This document shows positions 16,295-23,835 of a stretch of 64,000 nt of DNA, one piece after another. The position numbers and the translations under genes are program-made. Position 1 is the stretch's first letter. Each line of letters starts with the position of its first letter. Below the pieces are notes generated by a model. That model searched no databases. It was not told where the DNA came from and was given only the letters and a program-made list of their open reading frames with translations. Source of the stretch: Terriglobus aquaticus (GTDB lineage: Bacteria > Acidobacteriota > Terriglobia > Terriglobales > Acidobacteriaceae); NCBI RefSeq assembly GCF_025685415.1, contig NZ_JAGSYB010000001.1, forward strand, positions 1,612,001-1,676,000, written 5' to 3'.

Positions 16295-16348
16295 ACAGTG
16301 TCATCCTGAGCGAAGCGAGGGATCTGCTCTCCTTCGCTCAGGCATACC
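16295..16348. repeat. Intergenic repeat-like element with inverted ends between nrdA and nrdB
   Basis: The spacer contains gtcatcctgagcgaagcgag followed by ggatctgctctccttcgctcaggc, so the parts tgagcgaag and cttcgctca form an inverted repeat. The tgtcatcctgagcgaagcga module is one I know as a widespread dispersed intergenic repeat in acidobacteria and some other phyla. In the nrdAB mRNA it would form a stem-loop between the two genes. Confidence 0.55.
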
Positions 16349-16395
16349 TTTTCTCGGAGCCACGGCTCCGACCCAGCACCACCAGGAGCCCACCG

Positions 16396-17487
16396 ATGTC
16401 CGCAACCCTCGATCCAATCTCCGTCGCCGCAAACGGAACTGCCCACAACAATCCAATTACCTCCGGCTCAGCGGTCACCGCGCCTGACAACATCCTTGAT
16501 CCGGGCCTGTGCTTGACGCTGCGCCCGATGAAGTACCCGCAGTTCTATGACATGTTCCGCGACGGCATCAAGAACACCTGGACCGTCGAAGAAGTCGACT
16601 TCTCCACCGACCTGGTCGACCTGCGCTCCAAGCTCTCGCCTGCGGAAATCCACACCATCAAGCGCCTCGTCGCCTTCTTCGCCACCGGCGACGCGATCGT
16701 CTCGAACAACCTCGTGCTCAACTTATACAAGCACGTCAACTCGCCGGAAGCGCGCCTCTACCTCTCACGCCAGCTCTACGAGGAGGCCGTGCACGTGCAG
16801 TTCTACCTGACGCTGCTGGACAACTACGTCCCCGACCAGGAAGAGCGTTACGAGGCCTTCGCCGCCGTCGAAAACATCCCGTCCATCCAGAAAAAGGCCG
16901 ACTTCTGCATGAAGTGGATGGATTCCATCCAGGCATTGGACACGCTGCAGACCCGCGAAGATCGCCGCCAGTTCCTGCTCAACCTCATCTGCTTCGCATC
17001 GTCCATCGAAGGCCTCTTCTTCTTCGCCGCCTTCGCCTACGTCTACTTCTTCCGCAGCAAGGGCCTGCTCCACGGTTTGGCCTCGGGTACCAACTGGGTC
17101 TTCCGCGACGAGAGCTGCCACCTCGAGTTCGCCTTTGAGGTCGTCAACGTCGTTCGCCAGCAGGAGCCCGACCTCTGGGACGCCGACCTGGAACGCCAGA
17201 TCGTCGAAATGCTGGAAGAGGCTGTGGACTGCGAAGCGCAGTTCGCCGAGGACCTGCTCGCCGGCGGCGTAGCCGGCCTCTCCGTCCGCGATATGCGCGC
17301 CTACCTCGGCTACGTTGCCGACTCGCGCCTGCAGCGCCTGGGCATCGCCCCGCACTTCAACACCAAGAACCCCTTCAGCTTTATGGAGCTGCAGGACGTC
17401 CAGGAACTCACCAACTTCTTCGAGCGCCGCGTCTCCGCCTACCAGACCGCAGTGGAAGGTGAAGTCGCATTCGGCGAAGACTTCTAG
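16396..17487 (+). CDS. nrdB: Class I ribonucleoside-diphosphate reductase, beta subunit
   Basis: A 363-residue ferritin-like subunit that houses the di-iron/tyrosyl radical cofactor. The ATG at 16396 has AGGAG nearby; a longer frame from 16237 overlaps nrdA and looks non-coding. Metal ligands are visible as an acidic residue in SPAEIHTIKRL, the EEAVHVQFY motif (Glu, His and, four residues on, the radical Tyr), a Glu in the helix SSIEGLFFFAAF, and RDESCHLEF (Glu and His). The C-terminal tail AVEGEVAFGEDF matches the type that docks on NrdA. The radical tyrosine is kept, so this is a Tyr-radical enzyme rather than a class Ic variant. Co-transcribed with nrdA. Confidence 0.96.
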   Translation: MSATLDPISVAANGTAHNNPITSGSAVTAPDNILDPGLCLTLRPMKYPQFYDMFRDGIKNTWTVEEVDFSTDLVDLRSKLSPAEIHTIKRLVAFFATGDAIVSNNLVLNLYKHVNSPEARLYLSRQLYEEAVHVQFYLTLLDNYVPDQEERYEAFAAVENIPSIQKKADFCMKWMDSIQALDTLQTREDRRQFLLNLICFASSIEGLFFFAAFAYVYFFRSKGLLHGLASGTNWVFRDESCHLEFAFEVVNVVRQQEPDLWDADLERQIVEMLEEAVDCEAQFAEDLLAGGVAGLSVRDMRAYLGYVADSRLQRLGIAPHFNTKNPFSFMELQDVQELTNFFERRVSAYQTAVEGEVAFGEDF

Positions 17488-17672
17488 TCGCCACAGCACC
17501 TACAAGCAGGCTCGGGTCGAAATTCACGACCCGAGCCTGTCTAGTTCAGCAGTAATCCCACCGCCTTTGGCGTCAGCAAACCAGTCACCGACTGCCGAAA
17601 TTCGGCGCCGATGCGTGGACTCGCTACCTTCAGGCACCTTCTTCCCTTTTCATCACATCCATCTTTGCAGCT

Positions 17673-18311
17673 ATGTCAGAAAAGTTTGCAGGCCTGAACC
17701 CGACCGGCGCCGACACCGTGGACCCTGACCAGGTCGAAACCACGATCCAGGGCAAGCAAATCGGCGAGCGCATCCGCCGCCTGCGCACCCGGCGCAGCAT
17801 GGGCCTGGTCGAGCTTGGCACTCGCACCGGTCTTTCCGCCAGCTTTCTATCCCAGTTGGAAACCGGCCGCGTCGTGCCCACCGTCCGCAATCTGGCACGC
17901 ATCGCCATGACCTTTGGCAAGGACCTGAGCTACTTCTTCCGCGAAGACCAGCCTGCGCCCTTCCGCATCATGCGCAGCACCGAACGCATCCGGCTGCACC
18001 GCGCCTCGGACGCTACGCCCTCCTTTGTCTCGGAAAGCATGCACTCCCTGGTCTCCGACGGCCAGATGGTGCCATGCCTTGCCGAGTTCAACGGCAGCGA
18101 TCGCGACGAGGTCTTTCGACCCAAAATCTTCGATGGCGTCGAGTTCACCTTTGTGCTGCAGGGCCCGGTGATTCTCAATACTGACAACGAAAACACCACC
18201 CTACAGACCGGCGACGTGGCTTGGCTCGATGGCGGTCGCAAACGGCACTATTGCTGTCCCGCCGGCACCCACGCCAAAGCGATGATCATCACCCGCCACA
18301 ACAAGAGCTAA
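17673..18311 (+). CDS. XRE-family regulator with C-terminal cupin domain
   Basis: A 212-residue regulator. Residues ~28-85 form an XRE helix-turn-helix (GERIRRLRTRRSMGLVELGT, then RTGLSASFLSQLETGRVVPT and VRNLARIAMTFGKDLSYFF). Residues ~130-205 form a small beta-barrel cupin (IFDGVEFTFVLQGPVILNTD, GDVAWLDGGRKRHYCCPAGT). This HTH-cupin form (PuuR/SutR-like) usually senses a small metabolite. It stands alone 185 bases after nrdB; the spacer shows no clear ribosome site, so the start is set by the sequence pattern. The ligand cannot be told. A shared bidirectional terminator closes this gene and the CDF-like gene opposite. Confidence 0.88.
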   Translation: MSEKFAGLNPTGADTVDPDQVETTIQGKQIGERIRRLRTRRSMGLVELGTRTGLSASFLSQLETGRVVPTVRNLARIAMTFGKDLSYFFREDQPAPFRIMRSTERIRLHRASDATPSFVSESMHSLVSDGQMVPCLAEFNGSDRDEVFRPKIFDGVEFTFVLQGPVILNTDNENTTLQTGDVAWLDGGRKRHYCCPAGTHAKAMIITRHNKS

Positions 18312-18345
18312 CAGGCGACTCAAGCTAATCCGAAGCACACAAAAA

Positions 18346-18374
18346 AGCAGGAGCTATCTAGCTCCTGCTTTTGC
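18346..18374. terminator. Bidirectional Rho-independent terminator
   Basis: A perfect 10-bp stem, agcaggagct at 18346-18355 and agctcctgct at 18360-18369, has a 4-base loop. It is flanked by A residues on the left and T residues on the right, so it can end transcription from both the XRE-cupin gene and the convergent CDF-like gene. Confidence 0.88.
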
Positions 18375-18395
18375 TTCTATGCGGAATCTTCTCGA

Positions 18396-19091
18396 TTAGT
18401 GGCAGCAGGCATTGCCGCGCAGCGCTTCCCGTCCCGCTCGGTATAGAAACGGCACCAGCACCAGTCCAGCAACGGCGTCCGCCCAGCCCACGTGCAGCAC
18501 TGAGCGCACCAGCAGTCCACCCAGAACAATCCCAGCCTGAATCGCGCAGAAATTCGTCTGGCGAGCATCCGCCATCATCGCTCGGCTGTTCAACCCCTGG
18601 GCCACGGTACGCTTGGCGCGCGTCAGGATCGGCATGCTCACCAGCGCTGCCGCGGTGATCGCCATGCCCGTCCATCCTGGAGTCTCAGCCCCGCCCCGCA
18701 TCAGCGAATACACCGAATCGATCAGGACATAGATAGCCAGGGCATAGAGGCACCAGCCGGCCACCTTCAGGCTCAACCGCTCTGCACGGTGCTTGCGGTC
18801 ATGATCCATCTCGTGGGTCATGCGCCAGTACAGCGCCGCGCCGCTCAGCATCTCGATGCAGCTATCCCAGCCGAATCCGGCCAGCGAGATACTGTGCTCC
18901 CGATGAGCCCCGGCCAGGGCCACTGTCGCCTCCAGTGCCGCCCAGCACACCGTGACGATCTCCAACTGCCTGCCGCGCCGGGCCAGCCGCTCCCGTTCCC
19001 CGTCCGTCAGTACCGTCGGTATCGTACAGGCGGCACCTTGCGCTGTTACTACGTCGGCCATCTGCTCCAGCATACTGCGCCTCGTCTTCAT
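18396..19091 (-). CDS. CDF-like (cation diffusion facilitator related) membrane protein
   Basis: A 231-residue integral membrane protein with about six helices (first near LEIVTVCWAALEATVALAGA, then ISLAGFGWDSCIEMLSGAAL, CLYALAIYVLIDSVYSLM, GMAITAAALVSMPIL, AIQAGIVLGGLLVRSVL and ADAVAGLVLVPFLYRAG). The pattern D-S-x-x-E-x-x-S-G in helix 2 and ADA-VAGL in the last helix is that of the compact CDF-related family, which lacks the large cytosolic C-terminal domain of CzcD. The tail GNACCH is a plausible metal-binding end. It probably moves a divalent cation, but the usual HxxxD metal sites are not all evident, so the substrate is unknown. The first ATG at 19091 or the second at 19070 could be the start. 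Confidence 0.7.
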   Translation of the reverse strand: MKTRRSMLEQMADVVTAQGAACTIPTVLTDGERERLARRGRQLEIVTVCWAALEATVALAGAHREHSISLAGFGWDSCIEMLSGAALYWRMTHEMDHDRKHRAERLSLKVAGWCLYALAIYVLIDSVYSLMRGGAETPGWTGMAITAAALVSMPILTRAKRTVAQGLNSRAMMADARQTNFCAIQAGIVLGGLLVRSVLHVGWADAVAGLVLVPFLYRAGREALRGNACCH

Positions 19092-19284
19092 TCGATGAAT
19101 CTTCGCCAGAATCGTCGCAAACCGTGTTCAAAACGCCCGATCTGTGGCAAGATAGAAGGGTTGGTCTGAGCAGGTGTGTCCAGCGTGGCAGAATCGCGCG
19201 GACGGGTCCATGCACCAGCCGCTCGCGGGTTCCCTCCACGAGCGGGCCGGAAGCGAGCTCAAGACACGTCAACAGGAGATCGTC

Positions 19285-19506
19285 ATGGCTAAGGTATGCC
19301 CCATCACCGGCAAGCGGCCCATGTCCGGCAACAAGGTGTCGCACGCGAACAACAAGACGCGCCGCCGTTGGGAGCCGAACCTGCAGTGGAAGCGCGTTTG
19401 GGTTCCGTCGGAAAAGAAGTTCATTCGTATGCGCGTCAGCGCGCGTGGTCTGCGCACCATCAACAAGCTCGGCGTTGAAGCCGCCCTGCTGCAGGCGAAA
19501 GGATAA
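19285..19506 (+). CDS. rpmB: 50S ribosomal protein L28
   Basis: A 73-residue protein starting [16 protein letters not shown], with the L28 signature [20 protein letters not shown] and the later [20 protein letters not shown]. The ATG at 19285 has AGGAG six bases upstream; the longer in-frame start at 19174 is not credible. CPITG holds only one of the Cys pairs seen in zinc-binding L28 proteins, so this is probably the zinc-free form. rpmG follows three bases after the stop, as in many bacteria, so the two are one operon. Confidence 0.97.
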   Translation: MAKVCPITGKRPMSGNKVSHANNKTRRRWEPNLQWKRVWVPSEKKFIRMRVSARGLRTINKLGVEAALLQAKG

Positions 19507-19509
19507 CCA

Positions 19510-19662
19510 ATGCGCACCCTGATCAAGCTTGTTTCCTCTGCTGGCACCGGCCACTTCTACACCACCAGCAAGAACCCCAAGACCTCAACGGGTAAGCTGG
19601 AAATGAAGAAGTACGACCCAGTCGTGCGCAAGCACGTGCCCTACCGCGAAGCCAAGATCTAA
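19510..19662 (+). CDS. rpmG: 50S ribosomal protein L33
   Basis: A 50-residue protein, [20 protein letters not shown] through [17 protein letters not shown], with the family pattern of small basic strands and the typical ending K[YF]DP.V.KHV.Y.E.K. It starts three bases after the rpmB stop. The paired CxxC motifs of zinc-binding L33 are absent, so this is the zinc-independent type. A strong terminator follows 18 bases later. It is easily missed because of its length. Confidence 0.96.
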   Translation: MRTLIKLVSSAGTGHFYTTSKNPKTSTGKLEMKKYDPVVRKHVPYREAKI

Positions 19663-19680
19663 CTTCGTTCTAAGCTCTCG

Positions 19681-19709
19681 AAAGGCCACGCATTCGCGTG
19701 GCCTTTTGC
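19681..19709 (+). terminator. Rho-independent terminator after rpmB-rpmG
   Basis: An 11-bp stem, aaaggccacgc at 19681-19691 and gcgtggccttt at 19696-19706, with loop attc, followed by T residues. Confidence 0.9.
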
Positions 19710-19755
19710 ATTGGTTTGGTTCCTCCAGGCCGGCCTGGGTAGTAGCATGCTCGGC

Positions 19756-20211
19756 ATGAAGAACATCAGTCCGTTCCTTTGGTTCAACGACAACGCAGGC
19801 GAAGCCGCCGACTTTTACCTAAGCGTCTTTCCGCACGCCCGCAAAGTATCCGAGGTGCGTTCGAAAGGCGTTGGGCCATGGCCGGTCGGCAAGGTCGCTA
19901 CCGTCACGCTTGAACTGGAAGGTCAGGACATGATCTTCCTGAACGGCGGCCCCGCCCAACAGCTCACCCCAGCCTTCTCGTTCTTCGTAAGTTGCGACTC
20001 GCAGCAAGAAATCGACACGTACTGGGACAAGCTGATGCAGGGTGGCAAGCCCATGGCTTGTGGCTGGCTCACCGACCGTTTTGGCCTCTGCTGGCAGATC
20101 GCACCGCGCAACATCGGCCAACTCATTAGCCACCCGAAGGGCATGGCAGCCATGATGAACATGGTCAAGCTGGACATCGCAACGCTCGAAGCCGCCGCCC
20201 GCGAAGATTGA
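19756..20211 (+). CDS. PhnB-like VOC (glyoxalase fold) protein
   Basis: A protein of 151 residues from MKNISPFLWFNDNAGEAADF. Two beta-alpha-beta-beta-beta halves can be seen: YLSVFPHARKVSEVRSKG with VATVTLELEGQDMIFLNGGP, and FSFFVSCDSQQEIDTYWDKL with MACGWLTDRFGLCWQIAPRN. This is the 3-demethylubiquinone-methyltransferase-like/PhnB group of the vicinal oxygen chelate superfamily, whose members are mostly of unknown substrate. GWLTDRFGLCWQI, HPKG.. and the closing helix are typical of it. The start is uncertain: an ATG nine bases earlier is also in frame and neither has a clear ribosome site. It stands alone after the ribosomal protein pair. Confidence 0.87.
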   Translation: MKNISPFLWFNDNAGEAADFYLSVFPHARKVSEVRSKGVGPWPVGKVATVTLELEGQDMIFLNGGPAQQLTPAFSFFVSCDSQQEIDTYWDKLMQGGKPMACGWLTDRFGLCWQIAPRNIGQLISHPKGMAAMMNMVKLDIATLEAAARED

Positions 20212-20247
20212 TCTCTCCGCGATGTGCCGGCTCGGTCGCGGCAGCGG

Positions 20248-20420
20248 TTAGAACTGAATGCGTGCCGTCACCTGCAGCTGCCGCGGCCCATTCACCATGC
20301 TGTTCACTACCTGAAAGTCGAAGCGTTCGGTCCAAGATCATACGGTTGCGCAGACACGTGCCAGTTGAACGCCTCGAACGCCTCTCCCCACAGCGGAAAG
20401 TTTCTCCGACCTCCGTAATC
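20248..20420 (-). pseudogene. C-terminal remnant of an Oar-like TonB-dependent receptor
   Basis: On the minus strand the end of this stretch reads VVNSMVNGPRQLQVTARIQF and then TAA at 20250-20248. This is the hallmark C-terminus of acidobacterial Oar-like receptors (the intact receptor at 62834 ends RSGPRTLQLAAKFNF). Just upstream, in a second frame, is GRRNFPLWGEAFEAFNWHVS followed by GPNASTF, matching the penultimate strands that normally read like R.F..EAFN..N......P...ASTFG. A frameshift separates the two parts and nothing recognisable lies upstream. It is a relic of a deleted receptor gene. Confidence 0.7.
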
Positions 20421-20447
20421 CGTACCTAAGCCCTAATCCCACCGCTG

Positions 20448-21596
20448 CTACTCCACCAGCACGGCCTTACTCAGGTTGCGCGGCCGATCCACATCCACAC
20501 CATTCCGGACGGCCACAAAGTACGCCAGCATCTGCAGCGGGATTACCTCTTCGATCGGCAACAGATGCTCTGGCTGCTCGTCCACGAACAGCGTGTGCGT
20601 GCTCAGATCGGAAACAGCCGCGTCGCCGCGATTGGCAATCGAGAGCACGGTCGCTCCCTGCTTCTTCATGCCTTCCAGCAACTGCAGCGTGCTCTCGTAG
20701 CGCCGCACCGAATCGGCGTCGGCAGTATCGCGCGTGGCGATCACCACCAGCGGCACCTCGGGCGAGACCAGCGCGTTCGGCCCGTGCCGCAGCTCGCCAG
20801 TCGGGTAGCCCTCCGCGTGCAGGTAGCTCGACTCCTTCAGCTTCAGCGCACCCTCACGCGCCATAGGGTAGTGAATGCCGCGACCCAGAAAGAGCAGCGT
20901 CTTCGCCCGGCTATAGAACGGCGCGACCGCCTCCACCGCGCGCTCCCAGTCCGGCAACTGCGCCGCGATACTCCTCGGCAACGCAGCCAGCCGCTGCAGC
21001 CGCGTCGCAATCTCCGCCTCCTGCATCGATCCCCGCACCTCGGCCGCAGCCAGCGCTAGCAGGTGCAGCACCGTCAACTGCGCCGTGAAGCTCTTGGTTG
21101 CCGGAATGGCTACTTCTCGGCCGGCCGGCGTCGGCAGGCTCACCCCCGCCTCTCGCGCCATCGACGATCCTTCCACGTTGGTGATCGCCATCGTCCGGTG
21201 GCCGCGCTCGTTCGCCGCGCGCAGGGCGCCCAACGTGTCAGCGGTCTCGCCAGACTGCGAGATCGCCAGCACCGCCGCCTGCTTGCGAGCCGTCGCCGGA
21301 CGCAGTGCGTACTCGCTGGCATATTCCACGTCTACCGGCAAGCCGGCCAGGTCTTCGATCGCGATCTCGCCCGTCAGCCCCGCGTGACGACTCGATCCGC
21401 TCGCCACCACGATCATGTCTGGCGCGGACACCAGCGGGCGTACGCGCTCCACGAACTCCGGCCGCAGCCGGCCCTCCGCGCTGTACATTGCGATGGTGCG
21501 GTCCAGCGACTCCGGCTGCTCGTAGATCTCCTGCAGCATGTGGTGCGGCCATTCGCGTCCGCCGCCATTCAAAGACGTGCTTGGTGAAGAACTCAT
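20448..21596 (-). CDS. GlmS-like double-SIS sugar-phosphate isomerase/deaminase, no amidotransferase domain
   Basis: A 382-residue protein equal to the isomerase half of glucosamine-6-phosphate synthase. It starts near the HxMLQEIYEQP motif that follows the glutaminase domain in GlmS, then has two SIS domains: VVASGSSRHAGLTGEIAIED with ISQSGETADTLGALRAANER at ~55-190, and LFLGRGIHYPMAREGALKLK at ~230-370. The C-terminus RPRNLSKAVLVE matches the GlmS ending. With no N-terminal Cys glutaminase it cannot use glutamine, so it is better read as a NagB-II-type glucosamine-6-phosphate deaminase or a related sugar isomerase. The substrate is inferred. It is flanked by unrelated genes. Confidence 0.85.
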   Translation of the reverse strand: MSSSPSTSLNGGGREWPHHMLQEIYEQPESLDRTIAMYSAEGRLRPEFVERVRPLVSAPDMIVVASGSSRHAGLTGEIAIEDLAGLPVDVEYASEYALRPATARKQAAVLAISQSGETADTLGALRAANERGHRTMAITNVEGSSMAREAGVSLPTPAGREVAIPATKSFTAQLTVLHLLALAAAEVRGSMQEAEIATRLQRLAALPRSIAAQLPDWERAVEAVAPFYSRAKTLLFLGRGIHYPMAREGALKLKESSYLHAEGYPTGELRHGPNALVSPEVPLVVIATRDTADADSVRRYESTLQLLEGMKKQGATVLSIANRGDAAVSDLSTHTLFVDEQPEHLLPIEEVIPLQMLAYFVAVRNGVDVDRPRNLSKAVLVE

Positions 21597-21704
21597 ACCA
21601 GCAGTGTAAGGCGCACCTCGCTCGCTTTTCGACGCATCCTACTCGGTCAGATGCGCCCTCATGCCGACTGGCATCAATCCCAGGCGCACACACAAGGGGA
21701 CGCG

Positions 21705-22529
21705 ATGCAGTTGAAACGCTCCACATTAGCGATCGCCGCTTTATCCACCGCTCTGCTCGCGACAGCTTGCAAGAAATCCGACGCGCCTGCGCCCGGCACA
21801 ACGCCCTCCGGCAGTCAGCCGACCGCCGCCAGCGCACCCACCGGAACCACCAACGCCGTTCCTCCCCCGGCCGGAACGCCGGGCACCAGCCCTCAGCCTG
21901 TTGCCCCGGCGACTACCGCGTCCGACGCAAACGTTGCCCCTGGCACTGTCGCCGCTCCGCCGGCCAACGCACCGGTAGCCCGCGCCGCCACTCCTGTAGT
22001 TGCCGCACCTGCCGCACCGGTAGCTCCGGCCGCAATCACCGTTCCCGCTGGCACCCGCGTCACCGTGGTCACCAACCAGAGCTTGTCGGGCGAACATGAC
22101 GATGTGGGCACACCCTTTACCGGTTCGCTCAGCCGCCCGGTGGTCGTCCACGGTGCTGAAGTCTTCCGGCGCGGCACGGAAGTGCGCGGCGAAATCGTCT
22201 CGGCAAAGGGCCGCGGCCGCTTCAAGGGCGCAGGATACCTCGGTATCGCCCTCACCTCCATCGGCGGGTACCGCGTCGAGACGAGCGAATACTCCGTTCG
22301 GGCAAAGGGTCGCGGCAAGCGCACCGCCGGCTTCATCGGTGGTGGCGGCGGCGTCGGCGCGCTCATCGGCGGCCTGGCTGGCGGCGGCAAGGGCGCCCTC
22401 ATCGGCGGCCTGGCGGGAGCAGGCGCGGGTACGGCAGCAGGTGCCATGACCGGCAGCCGCGACGTTGTCATCCCGGCCGAGTCAGCCGTCGCCTTCACCA
22501 CCCGCAACAGCATCACCGTCAAGCGCTAA
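21705..22529 (+). CDS. Exported glycine-zipper protein with Pro/Ala-rich linker
   Basis: A 274-residue protein. The ATG at 21705 follows AAGGGG. An N-terminal signal segment (MQLKRSTLAIAALSTALLAT) ends at ACKKSD, possibly a weak lipobox that would attach lipid at Cys22. Residues ~25-115 are Pro/Ala/Thr low-complexity sequence. A beta-rich domain follows (AITVPAGTRVTVVTNQSLSG, FRRGTEVRGEIVSAKGRGRF), then a glycine zipper (~205-245, repeats of GALIGGLAGGGKG) that likely inserts in or packs against a membrane, then a last strand (VVIPAESAVAFTTRNSITVK). The sequence suggests an envelope protein. I know of similar glycine-zipper proteins in acidobacteria but not of an assigned function. Confidence 0.78.
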   Translation: MQLKRSTLAIAALSTALLATACKKSDAPAPGTTPSGSQPTAASAPTGTTNAVPPPAGTPGTSPQPVAPATTASDANVAPGTVAAPPANAPVARAATPVVAAPAAPVAPAAITVPAGTRVTVVTNQSLSGEHDDVGTPFTGSLSRPVVVHGAEVFRRGTEVRGEIVSAKGRGRFKGAGYLGIALTSIGGYRVETSEYSVRAKGRGKRTAGFIGGGGGVGALIGGLAGGGKGALIGGLAGAGAGTAAGAMTGSRDVVIPAESAVAFTTRNSITVKR

Positions 22530-22547
22530 CAAACCACTTCGGGATAG

Positions 22548-22576
22548 GAAAGGCCGCGAAGTTCGCGGCCTTTCTC
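22548..22576. terminator. Rho-independent terminator
   Basis: A 13-bp stem at 22548-22560 and 22562-22574 around a single base (in practice a 3-5 base loop), rich in GC and ending in ttt. It lies between the glycine-zipper gene and the convergent M29 peptidase gene and could serve both. Confidence 0.85.
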
Positions 22577-22602
22577 ATTTCCAGCGCATACGCGTTCAAC
22601 GA

Positions 22603-23655
22603 TCAGTAGTCCAGCAGAAAGTCGCCTTCGCTCATGATCTGCTCTTCCCCGCTGGCATTGCCGACCCAGATGTTGAACCCGAGGCCGACCACGTCGATGT
22701 GCGTGGAAGACTTCCACGGTGCGCCCGTGTGCGCTCCGTACGGGTCACCAAAGGCGATGTGAATTCCCGGAAACTTCTCATCCTGCAGAATGTTTCCGAT
22801 CACCCGCTCCACGCCAATGTTCGTTCCGATCGCAAACTCGCCCACCCGGTCCGAGTTCGCGTCCGTGTGCGTGTACGCCCAGAAATCCTTCTCCAATTGC
22901 TTGTTCGAGCAGGAGATCCGCTTGATGCGGTTCCCCTCGATCGCGATGGACAGCGGCTGCTTCCGCAGGATGCCGTAGCGCGCGCACAGGAAGTCGCCGA
23001 CCACGCCATCTACCACGAAAACCCCGTTCACTTCATCGGGAGCGGTGAAGCACTCGCCGCCCGGCAGGTTGCCCCACTTCTCCGTGGAGATGATGCCGCT
23101 CGTTTTAAACCACTTGTACTCCGGATTCAGCGTCACGTGGATGTCCGTGCCCGCCGGCGTCGTCGCACGCACATAGGTGGACTGGCGCACCTTGTCCAGC
23201 ACCGCCTGGCTCAGCCGGTCCACCTCGGCGAAATCGGCGCGCATGCCCTGCACCATGATCTCCGGCGTGATGTTGACCATGTGGGCGTGGCGCATGTGCC
23301 TGCGATTCACGACGTCCGTCATCTGCATGCGGCTACGTAGCTCATTCGGCTGCACTTCCACCGCAAAGATGCTCACCTGCGACGACTCCATGTCGTCCAG
23401 CACAGCGCGCGGCATGTCCGTCAGCGGCCGGGGCGCCAGTTCTTCCAGAACGAAACCGTTCCAGAGGCATCCAATGCGGTCCAGCTCCACCGCGATCGCC
23501 GCGGCGATCTCCATGGTCTTCTCGTCGGTGATCAGCGTCACCTTTTCTTCATTCTGGATCCGCAGACACGTGTTCACGGCGTTACGCGCACCCGCCTGGA
23601 ACGTCGGTGAGTACGGAACGGCGGTAAGTCGGGTAGTAGCTAATGCAGTCGCCAT
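22603..23655 (-). CDS. M29-family (thermophilic) aminopeptidase
   Basis: A 350-residue metallopeptidase of the AmpS/AmpT/PepS type. The N-terminal Rossmann-like part (NTCLRIQNEEKVTLITDEKT) is followed by the metal-binding part with the family ligands in order: Glu in LPGGECFTAPDE, Glu in DRVGEFAIGTN, His in GIHIAFGDPYG and His plus Asp in SSTHIDVVG. The family removes N-terminal residues using two metal ions. It is shorter than the ~410 residues of classic M29 enzymes but keeps all ligands. The ATG at 23655 has AAGGA just upstream. It stands between convergent and divergent neighbours and appears monocistronic. Confidence 0.85.
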   Translation of the reverse strand: MATALATTRLTAVPYSPTFQAGARNAVNTCLRIQNEEKVTLITDEKTMEIAAAIAVELDRIGCLWNGFVLEELAPRPLTDMPRAVLDDMESSQVSIFAVEVQPNELRSRMQMTDVVNRRHMRHAHMVNITPEIMVQGMRADFAEVDRLSQAVLDKVRQSTYVRATTPAGTDIHVTLNPEYKWFKTSGIISTEKWGNLPGGECFTAPDEVNGVFVVDGVVGDFLCARYGILRKQPLSIAIEGNRIKRISCSNKQLEKDFWAYTHTDANSDRVGEFAIGTNIGVERVIGNILQDEKFPGIHIAFGDPYGAHTGAPWKSSTHIDVVGLGFNIWVGNASGEEQIMSEGDFLLDY

Positions 23656-23835
23656 TGTCCTTAGTGTTTCAGATGCATGAAGGCGTCGGAAGACTTTCTC
23701 TGCCGCAATTTGCCCCGGGGCTGCGGTCTGGGCCAGGTCCGGCTGGGTCTGACCTCCGCCCCGAACTTTCCCATCCGCACGCAGAGACGCCCCTGAATCC
23801 AGGGGCGCTCTGGGAAGTGCGGTTGAGGACTGGCC

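Noticed and set aside
16300-16345. The spacer palindrome considered as a CRISPR repeat
   Set aside because: There is one copy only, with no spacers or cas genes anywhere in the window.
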